Assembly (NCBI GenBank): GCA_022447525.1
Contig: JAKVBA010000003.1
Span: 1-43,335 of the forward strand
Source: Gammaproteobacteria bacterium
Lineage (GTDB): Bacteria; Pseudomonadota; Gammaproteobacteria; Arenicellales; Arenicellaceae
Length of the DNA stretch: 43,335 bases
Reading direction: 5' to 3'
The position numbers and the translations under genes are program-made. The notes under the pieces were generated by a model. That model had not been told where the DNA came from. It made no database searches and saw nothing but the letters and a program-made list of their open reading frames with translations. Within the stretch, counting starts at the first letter, position 1; each line of letters begins with the position of its first letter. Below are positions 17,063 to 25,841 of this stretch, one piece after another.

Positions 17063-19834
17063 TTAAAATAATCCCTCGGTGTCTTCTTCGGTCTCTATGA
17101 TGCGATCCTCTAGTTCCTGCTCCTCTATCAACTCATTGTCCTGTAGATCAATTTCTGTGAGAGCGTCGGCGTTTCCCTTTTGATATTCAGTTAGGTCTTC
17201 TAGGTCGTTGATATTTTGCAGATCGCTCGGCAAGTTCTTCATATTGAGTAATGAGTGCTCTGGGGTGAGTCGGTCTATTACAAATAATTCTGGTTTCGTA
17301 TCTATTCTTTCTTCTGTGGTTCTCTCCCCCGAAACGCTGTCAACAAAGCCTGCCTCGATATAGGCTGGGAGAGTATTTGAGTCCTGTGGTATGTCTTTAA
17401 CCCCAGTCTGCATGTAGTCTACCCAAATTGGCAGTGCTGCCAAGCTCCCTGACTCACCGTCGCCCATGGTTTGAGGCTGGTCGAAGCCAATCCAGACTGT
17501 GGTCACAACCTTTGAGTTGAATCCAGAAAACCAAGCGTCAACGTAATCATTCGTTGTACCGGTCTTTCCTGCCAGATCCAGTCTATTAAGTGTTCTAGCT
17601 CTTTTAGCAGTTCCTCTGTTGATGACATCCTTGAGCATGTTAACTGTCAAATAGTTATTGGCATGTGTCATGATTCTTGGCGCTTCATAGGTTGCATCTT
17701 TGGCGCCGTCATCTTCGGCAGCCAATGTGTCAGTCGCTTGAGGTAAATCTTCAATATTTTCTGAGGCTAAAGTCTCGGTGTCTTCACTTTCTGCGGTGTC
17801 TTCACTTTCTGGTATTGTCGATGCCGATTGTTCGAGGGCAGATGACTGTTCAGGTTTTGGTAGATAATCTAATAAGCATGCGTCGCAAAAAACTGGAGTC
17901 TGGGCCTGATAGACCACTTCATCATTTCGATTTGTTATCCTTTGTATAAAGAAAGGTTCTATTTTGTAGCCACCATTTGCCAACACTGCATAGGCAGAAA
18001 TCATTTCTATTGGTTTGACGCCACCGGAGCCCAAAGCCATTGTGAGTGATCTAGAAAAGCGCGTCATGTCTAATCCAAAGCGTCCTGTGTACTCCCTCGC
18101 ATACGGAATGCCAATTGCCCGTAACAATCTGATTGAAACCAAGTTCATCGATTTGGCCAACGCCTCTCGTATTCTTGTCGGACCGAAAAATTTGCCGCTG
18201 TAATTCTGCGGCCGCCATCGCGTGCCATGAGCGGGATCAGTAAGAACTATGGGTGCTCCACTAACCATGCTAGAGGGGTTAAAGCCCTTCTCCAACGCCG
18301 CTGAATATATAAAAGGTTTGATATTAGAGCCTGGTTGGCGAATGGATTGCGTTGCTCTATTGTACTTATTGAGGAAAAAGTCATAGCCTCCTACCAGTGA
18401 TATAATACCCCCGGTCTGAGGATTGAGAGATATTATCGAGCCGCTTACCTGCGGTATCTGTGTTAATTCCCATATTCTTGCATTGGAAGTTTCGTCTTCA
18501 CCTTGCTGTTGATCTGTTATTGTGCTCTTGGGTTGTATGTAGACAACATCGCCGACAGAAAGTACTTCTGAGATATTTTTGGGACGATCTCCGCGACGAT
18601 TTGCATCGATATACTTCCTAGCCCATTTGGCATCAGCAAATTTGATCTCAGTGAAGCCTGAGTCACGACCCCAAACTTCGGCCAATCCGCCTTTGTTGGT
18701 TGCCTCAGGTTTGCTATTGACCGTTAACACAATTGCTGGCGTTTGCTCTCGGCTCCCTGGATAATCCTTTAATAGATCCTCAAGTTTTTCCTCATGGTTA
18801 AAATCTTCGACTTTATAAGTATTAATGAGCGTTTGCTCAGATATTTTTGCGATTGGCCCTCTAAATCCATGCCGTTTGTCGTAGTTTTTTAAGCCTTCAC
18901 GAAGTGTTTTTTGAGCCGCTATTTGCTTGTCTGACTGGATGGTTGTGAAGACGTTTAGACCTTGCCAGTACGCCTCTTCACCCAGTTCAGATATCAATTG
19001 TGACCTAACCATTTCAGCAATATGTGGGGCGTCGAGACCAGTGTCTCGAGCATGTAATGTAGCCGTCACCGGTGATTCTATCGCTTTCTCATATGAGATC
19101 TGATCAATCCACTCTAGTGTCCTCATTCGCTTGAGCACGTAGTTTCTGCGTACTGTTGCGCGTTCAGGATTTCTTATCGGGTTAAAGGTTGAAGGTGCTT
19201 TAGGGAGTCCTGCAAGCATTGCTAATTGTGCCAAACTGAGCTCGTCTAGATTTTTACCGTAGTAAACCTCAGATGCAGCGCCAAAGCCGTAGGCTCTGTG
19301 CCCCAAAAAGATCTTATTTAGATAAAGTGAAAGAATTTCTTCTTTCTCGAGGATTTGTTCCAGCTTAACTGCTAGCAGTACTTCTTTGATTTTTCTCGTA
19401 TAAGTCTTTTCGCGAGTAAGATAGAAGTTACGCGCCACTTGCATGGTAATGGTGCTCGCTCCTTGCCCTGTCCGACCGCTTTGAAGGTTGGCTAACGCCG
19501 CTCGTATAAGCCCCATCGGATCAATCCCGAAATGATTAAAAAAGTTATCATCTTCACTCGCTAAGACGGCGTCTATGAGTGCTTTGGGGGTCTCATCATA
19601 GTCGACTGGGATTCTTCTCTCGTTCCCAAATTCGCTAATTAATACCCCGTCAGCAGAATAAACCCTAAGTGGAATCTTCAGCTCTATTTCCTTTATCGTT
19701 GATGCATTTGGAAGTCCTCGACTGAATTGCAAAACTGCAAATGTACCCACTACCAACGCAAGGCAGATTCCAAAGCTAGCTAAATTTAAAAGAGTTAACC
19801 AAAAGGGATATTTGTTCACGATGATAAAGCCCAT
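17063..19834 (-). CDS. mrcA: Penicillin-binding protein 1A, bifunctional glycosyltransferase/transpeptidase
   Basis: Polymerises and crosslinks peptidoglycan at the outer face of the inner membrane. A short cytoplasmic N-terminus and one membrane helix come first. The GT51 domain has the catalytic motif SEDDNFFNHFG and GQGASTITMQVARN. The transpeptidase domain has SxxK in QPGSNIKPF, SxN as SMN, and KTGT in AGKTGTTNDYVDAWF. An OB-type insert lies between them. Two odd features: an acidic Ser/Glu/Asp-rich insert of about 70 residues in the transpeptidase domain (around 17690-17900), and a strongly acidic C-terminal tail. The start is uncertain: ATG at 19834 gives 923 residues with the helix near the N-terminus, while ATG at 19897 would add 21. 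Neither has a clear ribosome site. It is divergent from pilM, the classical arrangement. Confidence 0.95.
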   Translation of the reverse strand: MGFIIVNKYPFWLTLLNLASFGICLALVVGTFAVLQFSRGLPNASTIKEIELKIPLRVYSADGVLISEFGNERRIPVDYDETPKALIDAVLASEDDNFFNHFGIDPMGLIRAALANLQSGRTGQGASTITMQVARNFYLTREKTYTRKIKEVLLAVKLEQILEKEEILSLYLNKIFLGHRAYGFGAASEVYYGKNLDELSLAQLAMLAGLPKAPSTFNPIRNPERATVRRNYVLKRMRTLEWIDQISYEKAIESPVTATLHARDTGLDAPHIAEMVRSQLISELGEEAYWQGLNVFTTIQSDKQIAAQKTLREGLKNYDKRHGFRGPIAKISEQTLINTYKVEDFNHEEKLEDLLKDYPGSREQTPAIVLTVNSKPEATNKGGLAEVWGRDSGFTEIKFADAKWARKYIDANRRGDRPKNISEVLSVGDVVYIQPKSTITDQQQGEDETSNARIWELTQIPQVSGSIISLNPQTGGIISLVGGYDFFLNKYNRATQSIRQPGSNIKPFIYSAALEKGFNPSSMVSGAPIVLTDPAHGTRWRPQNYSGKFFGPTRIREALAKSMNLVSIRLLRAIGIPYAREYTGRFGLDMTRFSRSLTMALGSGGVKPIEMISAYAVLANGGYKIEPFFIQRITNRNDEVVYQAQTPVFCDACLLDYLPKPEQSSALEQSASTIPESEDTAESEDTETLASENIEDLPQATDTLAAEDDGAKDATYEAPRIMTHANNYLTVNMLKDVINRGTAKRARTLNRLDLAGKTGTTNDYVDAWFSGFNSKVVTTVWIGFDQPQTMGDGESGSLAALPIWVDYMQTGVKDIPQDSNTLPAYIEAGFVDSVSGERTTEERIDTKPELFVIDRLTPEHSLLNMKNLPSDLQNINDLEDLTEYQKGNADALTEIDLQDNELIEEQELEDRIIETEEDTEGLF
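17776..17810. repeat. Two-copy 18-base tandem repeat inside PBP1A acidic insert
   Basis: CGGTGTCTTCACTTTCT occurs at 17776-17792 and again at 17794-17810, a period of 18 bases. On the minus strand it encodes a duplicated SEDT-type hexapeptide in the low-complexity acidic insert, suggesting expansion by slippage. Confidence 0.7.
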
Positions 19835-19974
19835 GAGGGATTTTCTACATGCGGATAATATACGAATTGTTGGATTTCCTAAATAGAAGTGTGGCATTAT
19901 TGCGTCGGGTTGGTTAGACTTTAAGGTAAGTGATTATAAAAACAATATAAATATCGGTTTTTTATGGAGGTTTC

Positions 19975-21024
19975 TTGAAACTTTTTAACCCAAAATCCAA
20001 GGCGGTCGTTGGGATAGATATCGGAACACACTCTATCAAAGTGGTTGAAACTGCGGGTACAAGAGCTAATCCCCAGGTCGTCGCATGGGGTGTTGCTCCT
20101 CTGCCGGTAGGTGCTTTTTCTGAGAACTCCATAGCTAACGCAGAACTGATAGCCGACACCTTATCCGGGTTGCTAGTGAGTTCAGGCGTGAAAGGCACTG
20201 ATATGGCTGTGGCAATTTCTTCTTCCCATGCGATTACCAAAGTATTGGGAATGCCGTCAACACTTAGTGAGGTTGATTTAGAAGAGCAAATAAGTATAGA
20301 AGCCTTGCACTTTATCCCCTATCCGATCGATGAGGTCAATTTGGACTTTGAGGTTCTAGGTCCGTCTACTAGCAATTCGGAAGAAAACGAGGTGCTGTTG
20401 GTAGCTTGTCGTAGATCAATCGTTGAGGACTACATCGACTTGATAGAGGATCTGGAACTGAATTTGAAGTACGTGGATATTGACACTTATGCTCTAGAAA
20501 GGGTTTACCGGTCACAAGGAAGTATGGCGGCTGGTGCGAACGGCCCAGTTGCAATCTTTGATATCGGCTCAGCGAGCAGTCATCTTATGATCCTAGACGT
20601 TGAGAGAGTATTGTATTCCAGACACCAAAACTTCGGGGCTGCTCAACTGGTTAAACTTGTGCGCAAGGAATACGGAGTTTCAGCAGAGGAAGCAGAGGAG
20701 ATTTTAAATTCGTCTCAACCTCCTGCAGATTTCGTTCAGAGCGTACAGGAGCCATTTGTTGAAATGCTTAGACAAGAAGTGAGTCGAGCGCTGCAATTTT
20801 TCTACTCTTCAAGCTCTTTTTCTAATATAGATAGCGTCATTCTATCTGGTGCTTGTGGTGCTTTGGTTGGTATCGGTGGTGACTTAGAGGTAAAGCTTCG
20901 TTCCAAAGTCACCGTAATTGATCCATTTGCTGAGGCTACTGTGTTAAGTCGAAAAGACGCCATTATAGCTAAGGCTCCAAGTTTGGCTATTGCTTATGGA
21001 TTATCTTTGCGAGGACTTAAATAA
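19975..21024 (+). CDS. pilM: Type IV pilus assembly protein PilM (TTG start)
   Basis: A cytoplasmic actin-like ATPase that binds the N-terminus of PilN and joins the inner-membrane alignment complex to the pilus motor. The 349-residue protein has the FtsA/actin phosphate-1 motif GIDIGTHSIKVVE near residue 13, an EEQISIEA block, and a second nucleotide motif in AIFDIGSASSHLMI. The start codon is TTG: GGAGG lies at 19966-19970, five bases upstream, and the upstream ATG at 19963 meets a stop after four codons. It overlaps pilN by one base (TAATG), so the pair is translationally coupled. First gene of the pilMNOPQ operon. Confidence 0.96.
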   Translation: MKLFNPKSKAVVGIDIGTHSIKVVETAGTRANPQVVAWGVAPLPVGAFSENSIANAELIADTLSGLLVSSGVKGTDMAVAISSSHAITKVLGMPSTLSEVDLEEQISIEALHFIPYPIDEVNLDFEVLGPSTSNSEENEVLLVACRRSIVEDYIDLIEDLELNLKYVDIDTYALERVYRSQGSMAAGANGPVAIFDIGSASSHLMILDVERVLYSRHQNFGAAQLVKLVRKEYGVSAEEAEEILNSSQPPADFVQSVQEPFVEMLRQEVSRALQFFYSSSSFSNIDSVILSGACGALVGIGGDLEVKLRSKVTVIDPFAEATVLSRKDAIIAKAPSLAIAYGLSLRGLK

Positions 21025-21593
21025 TGGCAAATATCAATTTACTGCCGTGGCGTGAAGCCGAAAGGCAAGAAAGAAATAAGATGACGCTTGTCATGTGTGT
21101 CGGGATGTGGGCGGTAGCAGGCTTAATTGTTTTTGCCGCGAAAAGTGTAATGGATGCGAAGATCGATTATCAACAAGATAGAAATAGGTTTGTTCAAACC
21201 GAAATAAATAAACTATCAAAAATAATCAAAGAGATAGAAACTTTAAAAGATAAGCGCGACGCTTTGCTAGCGAGGATGGAGGTTATTCAAAATCTGCAAC
21301 AAAACCGCTCTCAAATAGTCCATGTGTTTGATGATCTAGTAAACAAGCTTCCCAATGGTGTGTATTACGACAATATTAGTAAAACCACATCCGGATTAAA
21401 CATCAATGGCAAAGCTCAATCTAATGGCCGTGTTTCAGCCTTAATGAGAAGTCTAGACGCGTCCGACTGGTTTGATGCAGCTACTTTGAAGGTAGTTGAT
21501 GTGGTCGATGAAAATGGCGCTTTGGTGAGTAAATTTGATTTGAGTGTCAAAGAAGAGCGTAGAACTAAGAATGACGCCTTTAACGATCTTTAA
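21024..21593 (+). CDS. pilN: Type IV pilus assembly protein PilN
   Basis: An inner-membrane alignment-complex protein of 189 residues. The short cytoplasmic tail carries INLLPWREAERQ, the motif through which PilN docks into PilM. A single membrane helix near 20-42 is followed by a periplasmic coiled coil (about 50-95) and a ferredoxin-like domain that pairs with PilO. Its ATG overlaps the pilM stop codon. Full length. Confidence 0.95.
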   Translation: MANINLLPWREAERQERNKMTLVMCVGMWAVAGLIVFAAKSVMDAKIDYQQDRNRFVQTEINKLSKIIKEIETLKDKRDALLARMEVIQNLQQNRSQIVHVFDDLVNKLPNGVYYDNISKTTSGLNINGKAQSNGRVSALMRSLDASDWFDAATLKVVDVVDENGALVSKFDLSVKEERRTKNDAFNDL

Positions 21594-21637
21594 TGGCTGG
21601 GTCCACTCTTGTATGAAAAAGTTATTGGTAAATTAAA

Positions 21638-22231
21638 ATGGGACTACTTGAAGAATTACAGGGTTTAGACATCAATGACATCGGCTCTTGGAGTAGGCGA
21701 GTCAAGTTGGTGATGGCGGCATTTCTGGGCGTCGGACTTGTTTTTGCCGGCTATCATCTTGTCATTAAAGACCAACTCAAGGAGTTAGACAAAGTTGAAA
21801 TGAAAGAGCCCCAGTTGAAGAAGCAATACCTCGATAAAAAAGCGCTTGCTATCAATCTAGACGCATACAAGCAGCAAATGGTAGAGGCAGAAGAAACTTT
21901 CGGTGTTTTGTTGAAGCAACTACCTAACGAAAGCGAAATACCTGATTTATTGATAGATATGACCCAGGTAGGGTTGTCCAGAGGGCTGCAGTTTCAACAA
22001 ATTAAACCAGGAAAAGTAGTCGAAAAAGATTTCTATGCTGAAAAATTTGTCAACGTAAGAGCGTCGGGGACTTATCATCAAATAGCTGGGTTTGTCAGCG
22101 ACATTGCAGGTCTGCAACGAATAATAAATGTAGATAATTTTAAGATCACTCGGAAATCTGGAACCAACGAGCTAACGTTGAATGCGGTCACCAAAACCTA
22201 TCACTATCTGGATGAAGCAAATGTTGAGTAA
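21638..22231 (+). CDS. pilO: Type IV pilus assembly protein PilO
   Basis: Partner of PilN in the periplasm. The 197-residue protein has a cytoplasmic N-terminus, a membrane helix near 25-45 (LVMAAFLGVGLVFAGYHLVI), a coiled coil (about 50-95) and a C-terminal ferredoxin-like fold with LPNESEIPDLLIDMTQVGL, typical of PilO. It starts 44 bases after pilN and overlaps the pilP start by about 11 bases, consistent with coupled expression. Confidence 0.95.
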   Translation: MGLLEELQGLDINDIGSWSRRVKLVMAAFLGVGLVFAGYHLVIKDQLKELDKVEMKEPQLKKQYLDKKALAINLDAYKQQMVEAEETFGVLLKQLPNESEIPDLLIDMTQVGLSRGLQFQQIKPGKVVEKDFYAEKFVNVRASGTYHQIAGFVSDIAGLQRIINVDNFKITRKSGTNELTLNAVTKTYHYLDEANVE

Positions 22232-22769
22232 GCGTCAAGTCACTACAAGAGCACTCTGTCTGGTATTGATGGCTTTGTTGTTACAAGGCTGTGTTGGTTC
22301 GGAAATGGCTGATCTTAAACGGTTCGTTGCCACTGCGCACAAGGATAAAAAGCCTGAAATTGAGCCGCTACCAGAAATTCCACCCTTTAAAGCCTTTGAG
22401 TACAGTGACGATTATGAAGTCGATCCCTTTAGTTCCTCTAACATCATTTCAAGTGAGGACAGAGGCTTGGGTAACGGAAATATTGCAAACCGCCCTCAAG
22501 CCGATCGTAGAAAGGAGCCACTAGAAAACTTTCCCTTAGACGCGCTGAGGTTTGTTGGCACTATAACTAAAGACAGTCTTTCGCATGTGGTGGTCAAGAC
22601 CAACGAAGGAACAGCAATGTTAGCCACCATTGGTAACTACATGGGTCAGAACGATGGAAGGATTAAAGAAATTGTTCCCGAAGAACAGAGAGTGTTATTG
22701 GTGGAAACGGTGCTGGATCCAACGGGTCGCTGGATAACCCGCGATGTTGTTATAACAATAGATGAATAA
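22221..22769 (+). CDS. pilP: Type IV pilus lipoprotein PilP
   Basis: Links the PilNO complex to the PilQ secretin in the periplasm. A lipoprotein signal ends in the lipobox LLQGC, with Cys24 as the lipidated residue if the start is ATG 22221. An unstructured stretch leads to the PilP beta domain (about 105-183) with LRFVGTI and a GNYMGQNDGRIKEI block. I prefer 22221 because GGATGA lies five bases upstream; ATG at 22212 (three residues more) is equally compatible with a signal peptide. It ends 21 bases before pilQ. Confidence 0.93.
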   Translation: MLSKRQVTTRALCLVLMALLLQGCVGSEMADLKRFVATAHKDKKPEIEPLPEIPPFKAFEYSDDYEVDPFSSSNIISSEDRGLGNGNIANRPQADRRKEPLENFPLDALRFVGTITKDSLSHVVVKTNEGTAMLATIGNYMGQNDGRIKEIVPEEQRVLLVETVLDPTGRWITRDVVITIDE

Positions 22770-22790
22770 AAATACTTAGGAAGTAAGACT

Positions 22791-25124
22791 ATGAGAGCAA
22801 GCCAAACCAATAACAGAGTGCGTTTCAAGCTCATGCGTATCTTGTCGGTAACTTTTTGTTTTTTGTTCGCCAATACGTATGTTGTCTATGCGCAGGAATC
22901 AAACCTAACCGATATTGTCTACAGTAAATTGGCTGGTGATGATGTCCAGATAAATATCGTTGCGGATACAGCATTAGACAAGCCCGGCGCTTTCAGCACC
23001 GATACGCCGGCTAGAATTGCATTAGACTTCTTCGGCATGAAGAGTCAGCTTCCGTCAGCTCAAACCATGGTAGAGTCGGGAAAAGTCAAGAGTGTCGTCG
23101 CAGTCGAAACTAGTGATAGAACAAGAGTTATCATTAACCTTTATGAGTCCGCACGATTTAAACTCAATGAAAGCGAAAACGGTTACTCAGTTACGGTTTT
23201 TAAAGAAGAAAGCGATGTAAGCGTTGCTGTCAGACCTAAGCCGTATGCCAAGAAGCCCGATATAACACCTGAGATTAGTGTCTCGAATATTGATTTCCGA
23301 AGGTCTGAGGCTGGCGGTGGTACTTTGATCGTTGATTTGAATGACGATGAATTTGCGGTTGATACACGCCAAAGAGATGGAGAAATCATCGTAGATCTTT
23401 TGGGAGTAAGTTTGCCCGCTGAATTGGAACAAAGTCTCGATGTGAGAGACTTTGCGACACCTGTTAGTAAGGTTGATTCATTCCAAAGCTCGGACAACGT
23501 TCGATTGGTTGTTGTCCCGCAAGGTAAGTTTCAGCATCTGTCGTTTCAATCTGGCGGAAGATTTACTTTGATTGTAGATCCGATCATTGAGACTGAAGAA
23601 GATGTAAGAAATCAAGAGGATCTGGCATTAGGCTTTCAAGGCGAGCGACTATCGATCAATTTTCAAAATATTGATGTGCGTTCCGCATTGGCTGTAATAG
23701 CTGACTTTACCGGAATTAACTTTGTTACCAGCGACTCTGTTCGAGGAGAGCTTTCTTTAAATCTTAAAGATGTCCCTTGGGATCAAGCCCTGGATGTAAT
23801 CTTAAGAACCAAAGGATTAGCGCAAAGACAAACTGGCAATGTCGTTTGGATAGCGCCCAGTAGTGAGATTCAAAAATATGAAGAAGAGGAATTAAAAGCG
23901 AAGCAGATTGTTGCTGAATACGCACCACTGACTACCGAGGTAATTCAGATAAACTACGCCAAAGCGTCCGATATTGCCGCCGTTGTCAAGTCTGTAAAGG
24001 TTGTAGCGCAAGGGAATATTGCCTCGGATACTCAAATTCCAGATAGCGCCGCAGGTGCATTCAACGCCACTGAAACCGATAAAAACTCACTTTTGAGTCC
24101 CCGAGGCAGCGTGACTGTGGATGAGCGTACTAATACCCTGCTAGTTCAGGATGTGGCTGAGTACATTGCTGATTTACGAGAGGTTATTAGTCGCCTAGAT
24201 AAGCCAGTGCGACAAGTTTTGATAGAGACCAGAATCGTCGAAGCGAATGACAACTTTAGTCGTGAGTTAGGCGCTAGGCTGGGATTTCAAAGAGTAACCG
24301 AAAACGCTCAGTTCCCTGGCTCCAATAATAGTAATATTGGAACCGTGGTTGGAAGTGGTACAACCGACGGTGTTACCACATTATCAAACTCTCTTAATGA
24401 GCGGAATAGGGCGCAGCAAGAGGCCGATCTAAATGGCGAAGACATTGTTCCACCTAGTCTAGTTTTTGATACAGGTCCAGCTGGACTTGCGGTTGATCTT
24501 GGTGCGAATGCCATCGGTGGAAGCCAAGCTGCTTCCTATGCGATCGACATTTTAAAAGCCGGTGCCGGTTACACTAATCTAATTACTCTTGAATTGTCTG
24601 CACTTGAAGCCGATGGAAGAGGAAAGATAGTTGCAAGCCCTCGCTTGGTGACGGCAAATCAAAAAGAAGCTAGGATAAGTCAAGGTCAGGAGGTGTTTGT
24701 TACTGTTCCCGGGAACGGTTCTGGCGTTGGTGGCGGTGGTGGCGCTGGCGGCGGCGGTGGCGGCGGCGTAGAGAGGATCGATGCCGTTCTTGAACTTATC
24801 GTAACCCCACAAATAACGCCTGATGATAGAGTAATCATGGACGTCCGAATTACTCAAGATCAACTGATAGCGGCGTCAGCTGCGGTGACAACGTTGGGTA
24901 CTAAAGAAATAGAGACCCAAATTTTGGCTGATAATGGCGAAACTGTGGTCATTGGCGGGATCTATCAAGAGACTGAATCGAGTGGCTCTACCAAGGTCCC
25001 ATTTCTGGGCGATGTGCCAGTGCTTGGAAATTTATTTAAAAAGAAGAGTCGCGAATCACGTAGAACGGAGTTATTGATCTTTTTAACGCCAAAAATCATA
25101 AGCCCAAAATTGAATTTGGGCTAA
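22791..25124 (+). CDS. pilQ: Type IV pilus secretin PilQ
   Basis: Forms the outer-membrane channel through which the pilus extends and through which transforming DNA can enter. The 777-residue precursor has a signal peptide ending near VVYAQ and two AMIN domains (about 45-145 and 165-270). Next come a secretin/TonB short N-terminal domain (about 290-345), a Secretin_N domain (about 375-480), and the secretin core to the C-terminus with LVTANQKEARISQGQEV, VTPQITPDD and VPFLGDVPVLGNLFK. Residues 641-659 are an almost pure glycine tract inside the region that forms the gate in other secretins, which is unusual. AGGAAG precedes the ATG. Last gene of the pilMNOPQ run. Confidence 0.96.
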   Translation: MRASQTNNRVRFKLMRILSVTFCFLFANTYVVYAQESNLTDIVYSKLAGDDVQINIVADTALDKPGAFSTDTPARIALDFFGMKSQLPSAQTMVESGKVKSVVAVETSDRTRVIINLYESARFKLNESENGYSVTVFKEESDVSVAVRPKPYAKKPDITPEISVSNIDFRRSEAGGGTLIVDLNDDEFAVDTRQRDGEIIVDLLGVSLPAELEQSLDVRDFATPVSKVDSFQSSDNVRLVVVPQGKFQHLSFQSGGRFTLIVDPIIETEEDVRNQEDLALGFQGERLSINFQNIDVRSALAVIADFTGINFVTSDSVRGELSLNLKDVPWDQALDVILRTKGLAQRQTGNVVWIAPSSEIQKYEEEELKAKQIVAEYAPLTTEVIQINYAKASDIAAVVKSVKVVAQGNIASDTQIPDSAAGAFNATETDKNSLLSPRGSVTVDERTNTLLVQDVAEYIADLREVISRLDKPVRQVLIETRIVEANDNFSRELGARLGFQRVTENAQFPGSNNSNIGTVVGSGTTDGVTTLSNSLNERNRAQQEADLNGEDIVPPSLVFDTGPAGLAVDLGANAIGGSQAASYAIDILKAGAGYTNLITLELSALEADGRGKIVASPRLVTANQKEARISQGQEVFVTVPGNGSGVGGGGGAGGGGGGGVERIDAVLELIVTPQITPDDRVIMDVRITQDQLIAASAAVTTLGTKEIETQILADNGETVVIGGIYQETESSGSTKVPFLGDVPVLGNLFKKKSRESRRTELLIFLTPKIISPKLNLG

Positions 25125-25187
25125 GAAACACTATATTATAGGGCCATGGTCTGCTCTCGTTGTGTGAGAGTAGGGATAATCAATATA

Positions 25188-25212
25188 AAGGCAGGAGCTT
25201 TGCTCCTGCTTT
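25188..25212 (+). terminator. Terminator after pilQ
   Basis: GCAGGAGC (25191-25198) pairs perfectly with GCTCCTGC (25202-25209) over a TTT loop, preceded by AAAG and followed by TTTG. It lies 64 bases after pilQ and is GC-rich, though the T-run is short. Confidence 0.65.
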
Positions 25213-25231
25213 GTCATTACTGGCTTATGTC

Positions 25232-25250
25232 GCACTCAAAAGAGTGCTTT
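25232..25250 (+). terminator. Second hairpin after pilQ
   Basis: GCACTC (25232-25237) pairs with GAGTGC (25242-25247) over an AAAA loop, followed by TTTA. With the hairpin at 25188 it forms a tandem pair, suggesting that pilQ transcripts end here and that aroK has its own promoter. It would be less convincing alone. Confidence 0.45.
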
Positions 25251-25337
25251 ATGGAATGTAAGCGACCGGGTGAAACTTTATATTCGATGGGGACTCGTTT
25301 CTTAAGTTTCTAAATCTACTTTTCTTTATTTTTACAT

Positions 25338-25841
25338 ATGCAAAATATTATTTTGATTGGGCCGATGGGCTCAGGAAAGACTACGGTTGGGAAGCAGTTA
25401 GCAAAGCGACTGCGCTTGGACTTTGTTGACTCTGATCATATGATTGAGGAGCGTTGCGGCGTTTCTATTTCGACTATTTTCGATATCGAAGGTGAAGATG
25501 GCTTCAGGAAAAGAGAAACGAAAATGTTAGGAGAGCTTTGTGAGCAAAATGGAATTGTCCTCGCTACCGGCGGGGGCGCAATCACTAAAGAAGAAAATCG
25601 TATCCTCTTGCGTAAGGGCTATGTTATCTACTTGAAAACTAGTATCGAAACACAGATCGCTAGAACTCAGAAGAATTACAATAGGCCGCTACTGGACAAC
25701 GTTGACGCTGAAGAGAAGCTTAGGCAGCTTATGGAAGAGAGAGGCGCATTATACGAACAAGAGGCTGACCTAGTGGTTGTTTCTGGCGAGCGTATTGTTT
25801 CGAAAGTAGTTGATGAAATCGTTGAAGCGTTAGATAAATAG
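25338..25841 (+). CDS. aroK: Shikimate kinase
   Basis: Phosphorylates shikimate at O3 in aromatic amino acid synthesis. The 167-residue P-loop kinase has Walker A GPMGSGKTT near residue 8, the shikimate-binding DSDHMIEERCG block, GGGAI (shikimate contacts) and the lid region around NYNRPLL with its arginine. Full length. No Shine-Dalgarno sequence precedes the ATG; the upstream bases are a T-rich run. aroB, which normally follows aroK after pilQ, is missing from this window; a non-coding gap and gltB follow instead. Confidence 0.96.
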   Translation: MQNIILIGPMGSGKTTVGKQLAKRLRLDFVDSDHMIEERCGVSISTIFDIEGEDGFRKRETKMLGELCEQNGIVLATGGGAITKEENRILLRKGYVIYLKTSIETQIARTQKNYNRPLLDNVDAEEKLRQLMEERGALYEQEADLVVVSGERIVSKVVDEIVEALDK

